NCBI GenBank assembly: GCA_963727765.1
Contig: CAVSGZ010000008.1
Span: 434,001-498,000, forward strand
Source of the DNA: FEN-299 sp963727765
GTDB taxonomy: Bacteria; Acidobacteriota; Vicinamibacteria; Vicinamibacterales; Fen-181
Length of the DNA stretch: 64,000 nt
Direction of reading: 5' to 3'
Shown: piece by piece, positions 44,537-52,897 of the stretch
Layout: every line of letters starts with the position of its first letter
Position numbering within the stretch: position 1 is the stretch's first letter
Notes under the pieces: generated by a model
What the model saw: the letters and a program-made list of their open reading frames with translations, nothing else
What the model was told of the DNA's origin: nothing
Database searches by the model: none
Program-made: the position numbers and the translations under genes

Positions 44537-46201
44537 ATGGCTCCATCCGAGCGGAAACATCGCCTCCTCTGGCTGATTGCGGGCCGGGCCGCGATGAGCT
44601 CCTTGCTGCTCGGCTCGGGCGTGCTCATCGAGCTCAACCTGCCGGGCACGCTGCCGGTCAACGCCTTCTACTCGCTCATCGGCCTCACCTATTTGCTGAC
44701 CGCCGTGTGGGCGGCGCTGCTGCCGAGAGCCGACCGGTGGCCTTGGCAGGTCGACGTTCAGCTGGCCATCGACGCGCTGATCGTCTCGGCGTTCATCGTC
44801 GTGACCGGCGGCATCGGCAGCTACTTCTCCCTGCTCTACGTGCTGCCGATCCTGGCGGCCGCGTCCCTGATGCGGCGGCGCGGGGCCTTGATGATGGCCG
44901 CGCTCTCGTCGCTGCTCTACGCCGGCCTGGTGCTGCTGCAGTACCAGGGGAGCTTCGCCGGGGCCGGGGCCTGGATCGCCGAGCCGGCCGGGCTGCCGGC
45001 GACACGAGTGGCGATCTACCAGGTGGGCATGCACATCGTCGCCTTCCTGTCGGTCGGCGCGCTCGCGAGCTCGCTGGCCGAGCGGCTTCGCATGGCCGGG
45101 GCGAGCCTCGAGGACGCCTCCACCGAGATCGCCAACCTGCAGGCCTTCAACAAGGACGTCATCGAGAGCCTGACGAGCGGGCTGGCCACCACCGACATCG
45201 GCGGCCGGGTCCTGACCTTCAACCACGCGGCCGAATCGATCACGGGCCACCAGGCGGCCTCCGTGATTGGCCGCGACGTGGTCGCCGTGCTGCACCTGCC
45301 CGAGAGGCTGCGCCAGGTGGTCGCCCGCGACCTCGAGGGAGCGCGGAGCCGGAGAGAGGACTTCCTCTATCCGGCAGCAGACGGACGGACCGTGGAGATC
45401 GGGATGGCCGTCGCGCACCTGATGACGCCGGGCGGGAAGCTCGGGTTCCTCTTCACGTTCCAGGACATCACCGAGATGAAGCGGCTCGAGCGGGACGTGC
45501 GCCTCAAGCAGCGGCTGGCCGCCGTCGGCGAGATGGCGGCCGGCATCGCGCACGAGATCCGCAACCCGCTGGCCTCGATGGCCGGATCGCTCCAGGTGCT
45601 TCGCGAAGAGCTGCCGCTCAACGACGACCAGGCCCAGCTGATGGACATCGTCCTGCGCGAGTCGCAGCGGCTCAACGACACGATCCGCCACTTCCTCAGC
45701 TACGCCCGGCCGCAGCAGACCAGCGTCGCGCGCCTCGACCTGGGCAAGGTCGTCGCCGACACGGTCAGGCTCCTGCGCCACAGCAGCGAGGTGCAGGCGA
45801 GCCACGCGATCGAGGCCGACGTGCCCGGATCGCCGGTGTGGTTCGACGCCGACGAAGGGCAGGTCCGGCAGATCCTCTGGAACCTGGCCACCAACGGCCT
45901 GCGCGCCATGCCCTCCGGCGGACGCCTGCGCCTGTCGGTGGCGGCGGCGGGCCAGCCCGATTTGGTCAGCCCGGAGGGGCCGAGCGCGACGATCGAAGTG
46001 CAGGACGAAGGCGTCGGCATCCCGCCCGAGGAGATCGACGGGATCTTCCAACCCTTCCACGGCACCTTCGCCCGTGGCAACGGCCTCGGCCTGGCCATCG
46101 TCCACCGCATCGTCACCGACTACGACGGGGAGATCCAGGTGAGGTCGGAGGTGGGGAAGGGGACGACGGTGAGGGTGAGGTTGGGGCAGGGGAGGAGCTG
46201 A
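44537..46201 (+). CDS. pilS: Sensor histidine kinase PilS
   Basis: The sensor partner of PilR. The 554-residue product has about six N-terminal transmembrane helices (residues 15-190), a PAS domain with NKDVIESLTSGLATTDIGGRV and FTFQDITEMKRLE, the phosphoacceptor H-box GIAHEIRNPLASMAGS, and an HATPase domain with LWNLATNGLRAM and GLGLAIVHRIV. The start is ATG 44537, 11 bp after pilC. Topology and placement match PilS, which in Pseudomonas senses pilin in the membrane. Confidence 0.93.
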   Translation: MAPSERKHRLLWLIAGRAAMSSLLLGSGVLIELNLPGTLPVNAFYSLIGLTYLLTAVWAALLPRADRWPWQVDVQLAIDALIVSAFIVVTGGIGSYFSLLYVLPILAAASLMRRRGALMMAALSSLLYAGLVLLQYQGSFAGAGAWIAEPAGLPATRVAIYQVGMHIVAFLSVGALASSLAERLRMAGASLEDASTEIANLQAFNKDVIESLTSGLATTDIGGRVLTFNHAAESITGHQAASVIGRDVVAVLHLPERLRQVVARDLEGARSRREDFLYPAADGRTVEIGMAVAHLMTPGGKLGFLFTFQDITEMKRLERDVRLKQRLAAVGEMAAGIAHEIRNPLASMAGSLQVLREELPLNDDQAQLMDIVLRESQRLNDTIRHFLSYARPQQTSVARLDLGKVVADTVRLLRHSSEVQASHAIEADVPGSPVWFDADEGQVRQILWNLATNGLRAMPSGGRLRLSVAAAGQPDLVSPEGPSATIEVQDEGVGIPPEEIDGIFQPFHGTFARGNGLGLAIVHRIVTDYDGEIQVRSEVGKGTTVRVRLGQGRS

Positions 46202-46236
46202 CAGCGGACCACGGTCTGAAGCCGGGGACCAGAAAA

Positions 46237-46386
46237 GCCGGCAGCTGGCAGCGGGGGATGGATCTCGCCTGCGAAATGTACCACTTGACAGCCGGCTTTC
46301 CTCGGGACGAGATGTACGGGTTGACACGCCAGCTCAGAGAGTCTTCGGTTTGGGTGGTTTCCAATGACCACTAGCCACTGGCCACT
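46237..46386. repeat. Heptad-like arms around a four-helix-bundle gene remnant, locus L
   Basis: Left units GCCGGCA, GCTGGCA, GCGGGGG lie at 46237-46257. Right units GACCACT, AGCCACT, GGCCACT lie at 46366-46386. The spacing is heptad on both sides but the arms only partly match as reverse complements. They flank the remnant at 46258-46374, whose stop codon lies in the right arm. Confidence 0.55.
46258..46374 (+). pseudogene. Truncated four-helix-bundle (23S intervening-sequence-type) protein
   Basis: ATG 46258 to TAG 46374 encodes 38 residues, MDLACEMYHLTAGFPRDEMY followed by GLTRQLRESSVWVVSN. This is the signature segment of the four-helix-bundle (IVP/S23) family, in which the usual text is near FPxxExYGLTxQLRRAAVSIPSNIAEG. 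Family members have about 115-130 residues. The similarity stops at VSN, where the right heptad arm begins, so this is a decayed copy. No intact copy is in the window. Confidence 0.7.
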
Positions 46387-46389
46387 ACG

Positions 46390-47808
<1,419 letters not shown>

Positions 47809-47845
47809 GACGCGGCGTCTCGGGGAAGAAATCCCGGCTCGAGTC

Positions 47846-47882
47846 TGACAGACAATCTTGGTGCATTGTGATGAGAATTGTC
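47846..47882 (+). promoter_or_regulatory. Candidate PilR-type upstream site for pilin 1
   Basis: TGACA at 47846-47850, GACAAT at 47851-47856 and ATTGTC at 47877-47882 form an inverted arrangement, about 95-130 bp upstream of the -24/-12 promoter at 47978. Pilin genes 2 and 3 have related TGACA/TGTCA elements at the same distance. In Pseudomonas PilR recognises (C/G)TGTC-type repeats. Confidence 0.5.
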
Positions 47883-47977
47883 GCTCGCCGGGGCAGTGCG
47901 AGTGGGTCTGGACGAGCGGACCGGGCCAATATGCCGAAAATGGCGGGGTTTCCATAGGATACGGGCTGCGTGCCTGG

Positions 47978-47993
47978 TGGCACACGGCTTGCT
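47978..47993 (+). promoter_or_regulatory. Sigma-54 promoter of pilin gene 1
   Basis: TGGCAC-N5-TTGCT at 47978-47993 matches the sigma-54 consensus TGGCAC-N5-TTGCW exactly. It lies 114 bp before the pilin start codon, giving a leader of about 100 bases that is well conserved in the second pilin gene. Confidence 0.85.
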
Positions 47994-48106
47994 CTCTGGC
48001 TGGCCAGCGGACGCGAATGGCGCAGGCGGAACGCGGCACAGGACTGACGCCCCACAATGTCGCCGGTAGCGCCGCCAGCCGCGCCAGGGGATCCAAGGAG
48101 TCCATC

Positions 48107-48637
48107 ATGAAGAGGGACGCAGGGTTCACGTTGATCGAGTTGCTCATCGTCGTCGCGATCATCGGCATCATTGCCGCCATCGCGGTGCCAGGCCTCATGC
48201 GCGCCCGGATGTCGGGCAATGAGGCGTCGGCCATCGGCTCGCTGCGCGCCGTCAACAGCGCGGAAGCGACCTTCTCGTCCTCGTGCGCGCAGGGCAACTA
48301 CGCGACCACGCTCCAGGCCCTGGGCCTGGGCGCGGGCGGCACGGGCGCCGGCTTCATCAGCCCCGACCTCGCGGCCGCTGCCATGCCGGTCCTCAAGAGC
48401 GGCTACAACATCACCGTCGGCGCCGGCGGCGCGGCTGCGGCGACCACGACCACCTGCAACACGTCGACGGCGATCGCCTCCGGCTACATGGCCTACGCCG
48501 ACCCGGCCACCCTGGGCGTGACGGGCACCCGGTACTTCGGGACCAATACGACCGGGACGATCTGGCAGGGCACCGCGACACTGTCCGGCATTCTGGCCGC
48601 TGACACCCTGCCGGCTGGCGGCACGCCAATCCAGTAG
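48107..48637 (+). CDS. pilA: Type IV pilin, copy 1
   Basis: A prepilin of 176 residues with the short leader MKRDAG, cleavage expected between G6 and F7 by PilD, then FTLIELLIVVAIIGIIAAIAVP with Glu at mature position 5. The C-terminal part has two cysteines, C60 and C117, that can form a disulfide, and many Gly, Ala and Thr residues. It starts at ATG 48107 after AAGGAG. The reading frame is open upstream but the leader is clear. Copy 2 at 49006 differs by two residues. Confidence 0.94.
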   Translation: MKRDAGFTLIELLIVVAIIGIIAAIAVPGLMRARMSGNEASAIGSLRAVNSAEATFSSSCAQGNYATTLQALGLGAGGTGAGFISPDLAAAAMPVLKSGYNITVGAGGAAAATTTTCNTSTAIASGYMAYADPATLGVTGTRYFGTNTTGTIWQGTATLSGILAADTLPAGGTPIQ

Positions 48638-48664
48638 ACTTGCCAACCGCTCCGCGGTACGCTT

Positions 48665-48706
48665 CAGGACGGCTGCGACCTCCGGCAGCCGTCCTGTTCT
48701 CTTTTT
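48665..48706 (+). terminator. Rho-independent terminator of pilin gene 1
   Basis: CAGGACGGCTGC (48665-48676) and GCAGCCGTCCTG (48685-48696) form a perfect 12-bp stem, followed by TTCTCTTTTT. The same hairpin follows pilin gene 2. Confidence 0.9.
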
Positions 48707-48742
48707 GAGCCTGTCATAGCGGCCGCCCCTCCCAGCCAGGTC

Positions 48743-48782
48743 GTGACACACAACGTCAGTTCATTGTGACGAAAATTGTCAC
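48743..48782 (+). promoter_or_regulatory. Candidate PilR-type upstream site for pilin 2
   Basis: GTGACA at 48743-48748 and TTGTCAC at 48776-48782 are inverted copies, about 95-130 bp upstream of the sigma-54 promoter at 48876. The rest of the 368-bp gap between the two pilin genes is filled by the terminator of copy 1, this site, the promoter and a conserved leader. Confidence 0.5.
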
Positions 48783-48875
48783 TTGCCGGGGCAGTGCGAG
48801 TGGGTCTGGACGAGCGGACCGGGCCAATATGCCAAAAATGGCAGCGTTTTGATTTGATTCACGCGTGGTGCCTGG

Positions 48876-48891
48876 TGGCACACCGCTTGCT
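48876..48891 (+). promoter_or_regulatory. Sigma-54 promoter of pilin gene 2
   Basis: TGGCAC-N5-TTGCT at 48876-48891 matches the consensus exactly. It has the same position relative to the start codon as in copy 1. The sequence around it has diverged from copy 1, but the promoter elements are kept. Confidence 0.85.
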
Positions 48892-49005
48892 GTTTAGCTG
48901 GCCAGCAGACGCGAAAGGCGCTGGCCGAACGCGGCACAGGACAGACGCCCCACAATGTCGCCGGCAGCGCCGGCAGCCGCACCAAGGATTTCTAAGGAGT
49001 CCGCC

Positions 49006-49536
49006 ATGAAGAGGAACGCAGGGTTCACGTTGATCGAGCTGCTCATCGTCGTCGCGATCATCGGCATCATTGCCGCCATCGCGGTGCCGGGCCTCATGCG
49101 CGCCCGGATGTCGGGTAATGAGGCGTCGGCCATCGGCTCGCTGCGCGCCGTCAACAGCGCGGAAGCGACCTTCTCGTCCTCGTGCGCGCAGGGCAACTAC
49201 GCGACCACGCTCCAGGCCCTGGGCCTGGGCGCGGGCGGCACGGGCGCCGGCTTCATCAGCCCCGACCTCGCGGCCGCTGCCATGCCGGTCCTCAAGAGCG
49301 GCTACAACATCACCGTCGGCGCCGGCGGCGCGGCTGCGGCGACCACGACCACCTGCAACACGTCGACGGCAATCGCCTCCGGCTACATGGCCTACGCCAA
49401 CCCGGCCACCCTGGGCGTGACGGGCACCCGGTACTTCGGGACCAACACGACCGGGACGATCTGGCAGGGCACCGCGACACTGTCCGGCATTCTGGCCGCT
49501 GACACCCTGCCGGCTGGCGGCACGCCAATCCAGTAG
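49006..49536 (+). CDS. pilA: Type IV pilin, copy 2
   Basis: A 176-residue prepilin nearly identical to copy 1. By reading, I find seven base differences in the coding region, two of which change residues (D4 to N, D132 to N). The leader MKRNAG, E5 of the mature protein and the cysteines at 60 and 117 are the same. It has its own sigma-54 promoter and its own terminator, so the two can be expressed separately. The start is ATG 49006 after AAGGAG. Confidence 0.94.
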   Translation: MKRNAGFTLIELLIVVAIIGIIAAIAVPGLMRARMSGNEASAIGSLRAVNSAEATFSSSCAQGNYATTLQALGLGAGGTGAGFISPDLAAAAMPVLKSGYNITVGAGGAAAATTTTCNTSTAIASGYMAYANPATLGVTGTRYFGTNTTGTIWQGTATLSGILAADTLPAGGTPIQ

Positions 49537-49563
49537 ACTTGCCAACCGCTCCGCGGTACGCTT

Positions 49564-49605
49564 CAGGACGGCTGCGACCTCCGGCAGCCGTCCTGTTCTT
49601 TTTTG
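49564..49605 (+). terminator. Rho-independent terminator of pilin gene 2
   Basis: CAGGACGGCTGC (49564-49575) pairs with GCAGCCGTCCTG (49584-49595), followed by TTCTTTTTT. It ends only about 11 bases before the start codon of the next gene, so that gene either depends on read-through or on a promoter that I cannot see. Confidence 0.9.
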
Positions 49606-49615
49606 AGCCCACCCC

Positions 49616-52147
49616 ATGGCGATCGTCTCCCCAAGTGCGAACGCTGCTTCCCCGGACAGCCGGCCGTCTCCGACGCTTGCCACGAAGATCATCCGGTGGC
49701 GAGGCTGGTGGGCGACGCTCGCCGTCGTCATGGCCACCCTGCCGGTGGCCGGTGTCCTTTCCTTGCACCGGATTTTTCCCGTTCGCGACTTGAGCCTGTT
49801 CTTCTGGGGCCGCTATCTCTGGCTGCGGCGCAGTCTGCTCTCCGGCCAGTGGCCGCTCTGGGACCAGTATGCGGGCGCCGGCCAGTCGGCCGTCGCCGAC
49901 GCGCTGCACCAGATGTTCCTGCTGCCGGTGGTGGCGCTGCGCCTCATTGGCAGCGAGGTCGTCGGCTTCAACCTCTGGGTCGCGCTGCCGTTTCCTCTCG
50001 CGGCGTTTGGCGCCTACCTGTTCGTCCGCGGACGGTTCTCGCGACCTGCGGCGGCGCTTGGCGCTGTGGCCTTCTCGGTCTGCGGACCGGTCGTGTCGAC
50101 GGGCAACACGCCGAACCTGTCATGGTCGGTCGCGGCCATGCCGTGGGTGTTCTGGGCCGTCGATCGCCTGCTGGCGAGGAAGCGCCCGCGCGACCTGGCG
50201 CTGCTGGCGGCGTCATGTGCGTTTCAGGCGCTGGCCGGTGAGCCGGTGACCTTCACGGCGACCGCGGCTGTGGCCTTCGTGTACGCGTGGTGGGTGGGGT
50301 CGCCGACTGAGCAGCCCACGCTGGCCGAGCGGTTGCGCGGTGCGGCGCTCACCGCTGCGGGACTGGCGCTGGGGATCGCAGGAGCCGCCATCCAGTTGCT
50401 GCCGCTCGCCGCGGCAGTCCGTGATTCCTGGCGCCCTTATGGCGTCGGGACGGATTTCTGGTCGTTCCACCCGCTCGCGCTCGCGGAACTGTTCTCGCCG
50501 CACCTGTTCGGCGACTACTTCAGCAGTTCGAATTACTTGGTCTTGCCCTGGATGCCGCCGCTCAACAGCGGCCGCGACCCGTTTTTCTATTCCGTGTACT
50601 TCGGCACGGCGCTGGTTGCGCTCGCCGTGTTCGGCGCCGTTGCCGGCTGGCGGCGGCGGTGGTCTGCATTCTGGATGGTGACAGGTGGCGTGGCGCTGCT
50701 GGCGGCCTTCGGCCCCCACACCCCGTTCTATCCCTTCGTGCGCGCCCACGTGCCGGTGATCGGGTCGTTCCGCTTTCCCGTCAAGTTCCTGCTCGTCCTT
50801 GCCCTGGCGCTAGCCGCGCTCGCTGCGGCCGGCTGGGACGCGTTGGCTGGCGAGGATCGGCGCACGGCGGCCCCGGGCCGATTCCAAGCGGCGCAGATCT
50901 GTGGAGTGGCGTTCTCGGTACTGATCGCCGCCGCGACCTACGTCCTGTCCGGCGCGTGTCTGTACGTGCCGGAATCGGCAGCGCAGGCGTTCTTCACGCT
51001 GGCGGCGTATGTCGGCGTGGCCGATCCGGTCGCTGGCGCCGCCTACATGCTGAGGGCGCTGCCGCAATCTTCGACGCAGGTGATGCTTCTGGCTTTCGGG
51101 GGTGCGCTCTTTCTGGGGGTGGCATCGACCGGCCGGAGGGAAGCGAGGCTCGCACGAGCGGCGCTCTACGTGCTGATTGGCGTGGAACTGTCGGTCGCCG
51201 CATGGGGAGTCAACCCGACGTTCGATGCCAAGTACATCGCGCAGCCCTCGTGGATGGGCGCGATGCGCGGAGACTCGCAGAGCCGATTCTATTTCGGGGG
51301 GAAGTTCGACGGCACGCTGGTCGAGCACGACCTGGACGGGCCGCGAAACTTCGTGCGGCCGTTCGACCTGTCGCCTGTCGAAGGCCGCAGCGCCCTCTCG
51401 GTCCAACTCGCCTTCGCCCCGGGGGCTTGGCGCGCGCGCGAGATGCTCTCGTACGATCTCGCCGTGCTCTGGCCGCGTATGTTCGACTTGGCCGTGGATC
51501 GCTTCCGCCAGTATGGTCGCGGGGGGCGCGACCGGTTCCTGTGGGCGACGGGAGTCCGCTACCGTGCCGTGCCGCTGCCGGTAGGAGGCAGCCGCCGGTC
51601 GGTCCCCGTCCAGTACTTCACCGACATCCGTCTGTTCGACTGGGGGCCGGTGTTTCCGCGCGTCTCCGTTATCCCGGAAGCGATTGTCGTCCCGGACGTG
51701 CGCCGGCAGATCGACCTGCTGTTCGACCCGGCGTTCGACCCCGCGAAGACTGTCGCCCTGGCCTCGCCGGCGCCGAAGGCGTGGGGAACCCCGGGTCCGC
51801 AGGTCGATGCGACGGCGCGGGTTCTCGATGAGCGGGCGAACCGGGTAACCGTCGAGGCAGGGGTGCCCTCAGGCGGGGGCTACCTGCTGCTGCTCGATTC
51901 CTTCGCTCCGGGCTGGAGCGTCAGCGTGGACGGGACCGCCGCCACGGTCCTGCAGGCCAATGCGCTGTTTCGGGCCGTGCGCCTTGTGCCGGGCCGCCAT
52001 GCGGTCGTCTTCCGCTACCTACCGACATCCTTCCTGGTCGGCGCCGGCGTCTCGTCGATGTCGGGACTCGTGATGCTGGCACTGTGGCTGGCGGGAAGGC
52101 GGGGCACCGCACGACGCGACTTGTCACAGGGTGCGGCCCGTTACTGA
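49616..52147 (+). CDS. YfhO-like polytopic membrane protein
   Basis: The 843-residue product has about a dozen transmembrane helices in the first 550 residues or so, starting near residue 30 (WWATLAVVMATLPVAGVLSLH), with the early loop QWPLWDQYAGAGQ typical of YfhO/GT-C glycosyltransferase-like proteins. The C-terminal beta-rich domain has YLLLLDSFAPGWSVSVDGT, the YfhO hallmark, and a final helix. Bacillus YfhO takes part in lipoteichoic acid glycosylation. Placed between pilin genes, a role in modifying pili or a surface polymer is a reasonable guess. Start ATG 49616, weak ribosome-binding site. Confidence 0.8.
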   Translation: MAIVSPSANAASPDSRPSPTLATKIIRWRGWWATLAVVMATLPVAGVLSLHRIFPVRDLSLFFWGRYLWLRRSLLSGQWPLWDQYAGAGQSAVADALHQMFLLPVVALRLIGSEVVGFNLWVALPFPLAAFGAYLFVRGRFSRPAAALGAVAFSVCGPVVSTGNTPNLSWSVAAMPWVFWAVDRLLARKRPRDLALLAASCAFQALAGEPVTFTATAAVAFVYAWWVGSPTEQPTLAERLRGAALTAAGLALGIAGAAIQLLPLAAAVRDSWRPYGVGTDFWSFHPLALAELFSPHLFGDYFSSSNYLVLPWMPPLNSGRDPFFYSVYFGTALVALAVFGAVAGWRRRWSAFWMVTGGVALLAAFGPHTPFYPFVRAHVPVIGSFRFPVKFLLVLALALAALAAAGWDALAGEDRRTAAPGRFQAAQICGVAFSVLIAAATYVLSGACLYVPESAAQAFFTLAAYVGVADPVAGAAYMLRALPQSSTQVMLLAFGGALFLGVASTGRREARLARAALYVLIGVELSVAAWGVNPTFDAKYIAQPSWMGAMRGDSQSRFYFGGKFDGTLVEHDLDGPRNFVRPFDLSPVEGRSALSVQLAFAPGAWRAREMLSYDLAVLWPRMFDLAVDRFRQYGRGGRDRFLWATGVRYRAVPLPVGGSRRSVPVQYFTDIRLFDWGPVFPRVSVIPEAIVVPDVRRQIDLLFDPAFDPAKTVALASPAPKAWGTPGPQVDATARVLDERANRVTVEAGVPSGGGYLLLLDSFAPGWSVSVDGTAATVLQANALFRAVRLVPGRHAVVFRYLPTSFLVGAGVSSMSGLVMLALWLAGRRGTARRDLSQGAARY

Positions 52148-52172
52148 CAATTTGTGTCAGTCCGGGTTGTCA
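52144..52172 (+). promoter_or_regulatory. Candidate PilR-type palindrome upstream of pilin 3
   Basis: CTGACA-N5-TGTCAG at 52144-52160 is a perfect 6-bp inverted repeat. Further copies TTGTCAC at 52131 and TTGTCA at 52167 flank it. It lies 96 bp upstream of the sigma-54 promoter of the third pilin gene and overlaps the stop codon of the YfhO-like gene. Confidence 0.55.
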
Positions 52173-52255
52173 TCGAGGGGCGGGAGTTCCGGAGCGATGA
52201 CGAAAAAAGCCTTGTTTCTTTGGCTTTTCGGCGTAGTCTAAGGACGGTTCCGGGT

Positions 52256-52271
52256 TGGCGTCCATTTTGCG
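52256..52271 (+). promoter_or_regulatory. Candidate sigma-54 promoter of pilin gene 3
   Basis: TGGCGT-N5-TTGCG at 52256-52271 keeps the GG and GC of the -24 and -12 elements at correct spacing and differs from the consensus in three outer bases. It lies 61 bp before the start codon. Confidence 0.65.
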
Positions 52272-52331
52272 TACCCATGCCACAGAGTGGTTCGCAACCT
52301 GCGGGCAGGCTGCGCGTGAGGGCGATACATC

Positions 52332-52853
52332 ATGGATCGCAAGTCGAAACACGGCTTCACGCTGATTGAAGTGTTGTTTGTGGTGGCGGTGATCTCGATC
52401 CTGGCCGCGATCGCGACCCCCGGCCTGACCCGGGCGAAGATGGCCGCAGACGAAGCATCGGCGATTGCCTCGCTCCGCGTGGTGCACAGCGCCGAGCAGA
52501 TGTTCTGGGCCAGCTGCGGAAGCGGCAACTATTCGCCCTCGCTCCAGAACCTCGGCCAGCCGGTTGCCGGAGCGCCGGGTTTTCTGAGCGCAGACATCTC
52601 CGGCTCGGCGCCCGTCGTCAAGAGCGGCTACGAGTTCGACCTCGACACGAAGAACCCGACGGTGGGCACGAGCTGCAATGGCGGGGCGCTGGTGGCGAGC
52701 TACCACGCGACGGCCGACCCACTGCCCGGGCGAGGGACCCGGTACTTCGGCTCCAACACCAGCGGTGGCATTTTCCAATCCTCCGGCACACTGTACGGGA
52801 CCATGCCCGACACCGGTGCGGCGCCCGCGCCCGCGGTCCCGATTTCGCAGTAG
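52332..52853 (+). CDS. Type IV pilin-like protein, third copy
   Basis: A 173-residue prepilin: leader MDRKSKHG, then FTLIEVLFVVAVISILAAIATPGLTRAKM with Glu at mature position 5. The layout follows copies 1 and 2, including EASAIASLR, two cysteines (C62, C115), a SGY segment near 98-100 and the RYFGSNTSG region, but sequence identity is moderate. It is probably an alternative or less abundant pilin. The start is ATG 52332. Its own sigma-54 promoter lies upstream. Confidence 0.9.
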   Translation: MDRKSKHGFTLIEVLFVVAVISILAAIATPGLTRAKMAADEASAIASLRVVHSAEQMFWASCGSGNYSPSLQNLGQPVAGAPGFLSADISGSAPVVKSGYEFDLDTKNPTVGTSCNGGALVASYHATADPLPGRGTRYFGSNTSGGIFQSSGTLYGTMPDTGAAPAPAVPISQ

Positions 52854-52876
52854 AAGCCTGCCGCCCACTGTCCCTG

Positions 52877-52882
52877 TATAAT
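52877..52882 (+). promoter_or_regulatory. Candidate -10 box before the VKOR-DsbA gene
   Basis: A perfect TATAAT stands at 52877-52882 in an otherwise GC-rich stretch, 16 bases before the ATG of the next gene. No good -35 is seen. If used, the mRNA would have a very short leader. Confidence 0.4.
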
Positions 52883-52897
52883 ACCGGGCGGAGCCGA

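Noticed and set aside
43307..46201. A natural fusion of PilC and PilS
   Set aside because: The two genes are joined in one frame only because of the one-base insertion in pilC; correcting it gives PilC of normal length with a stop at 44523-44525 and a separate kinase start at 44537.
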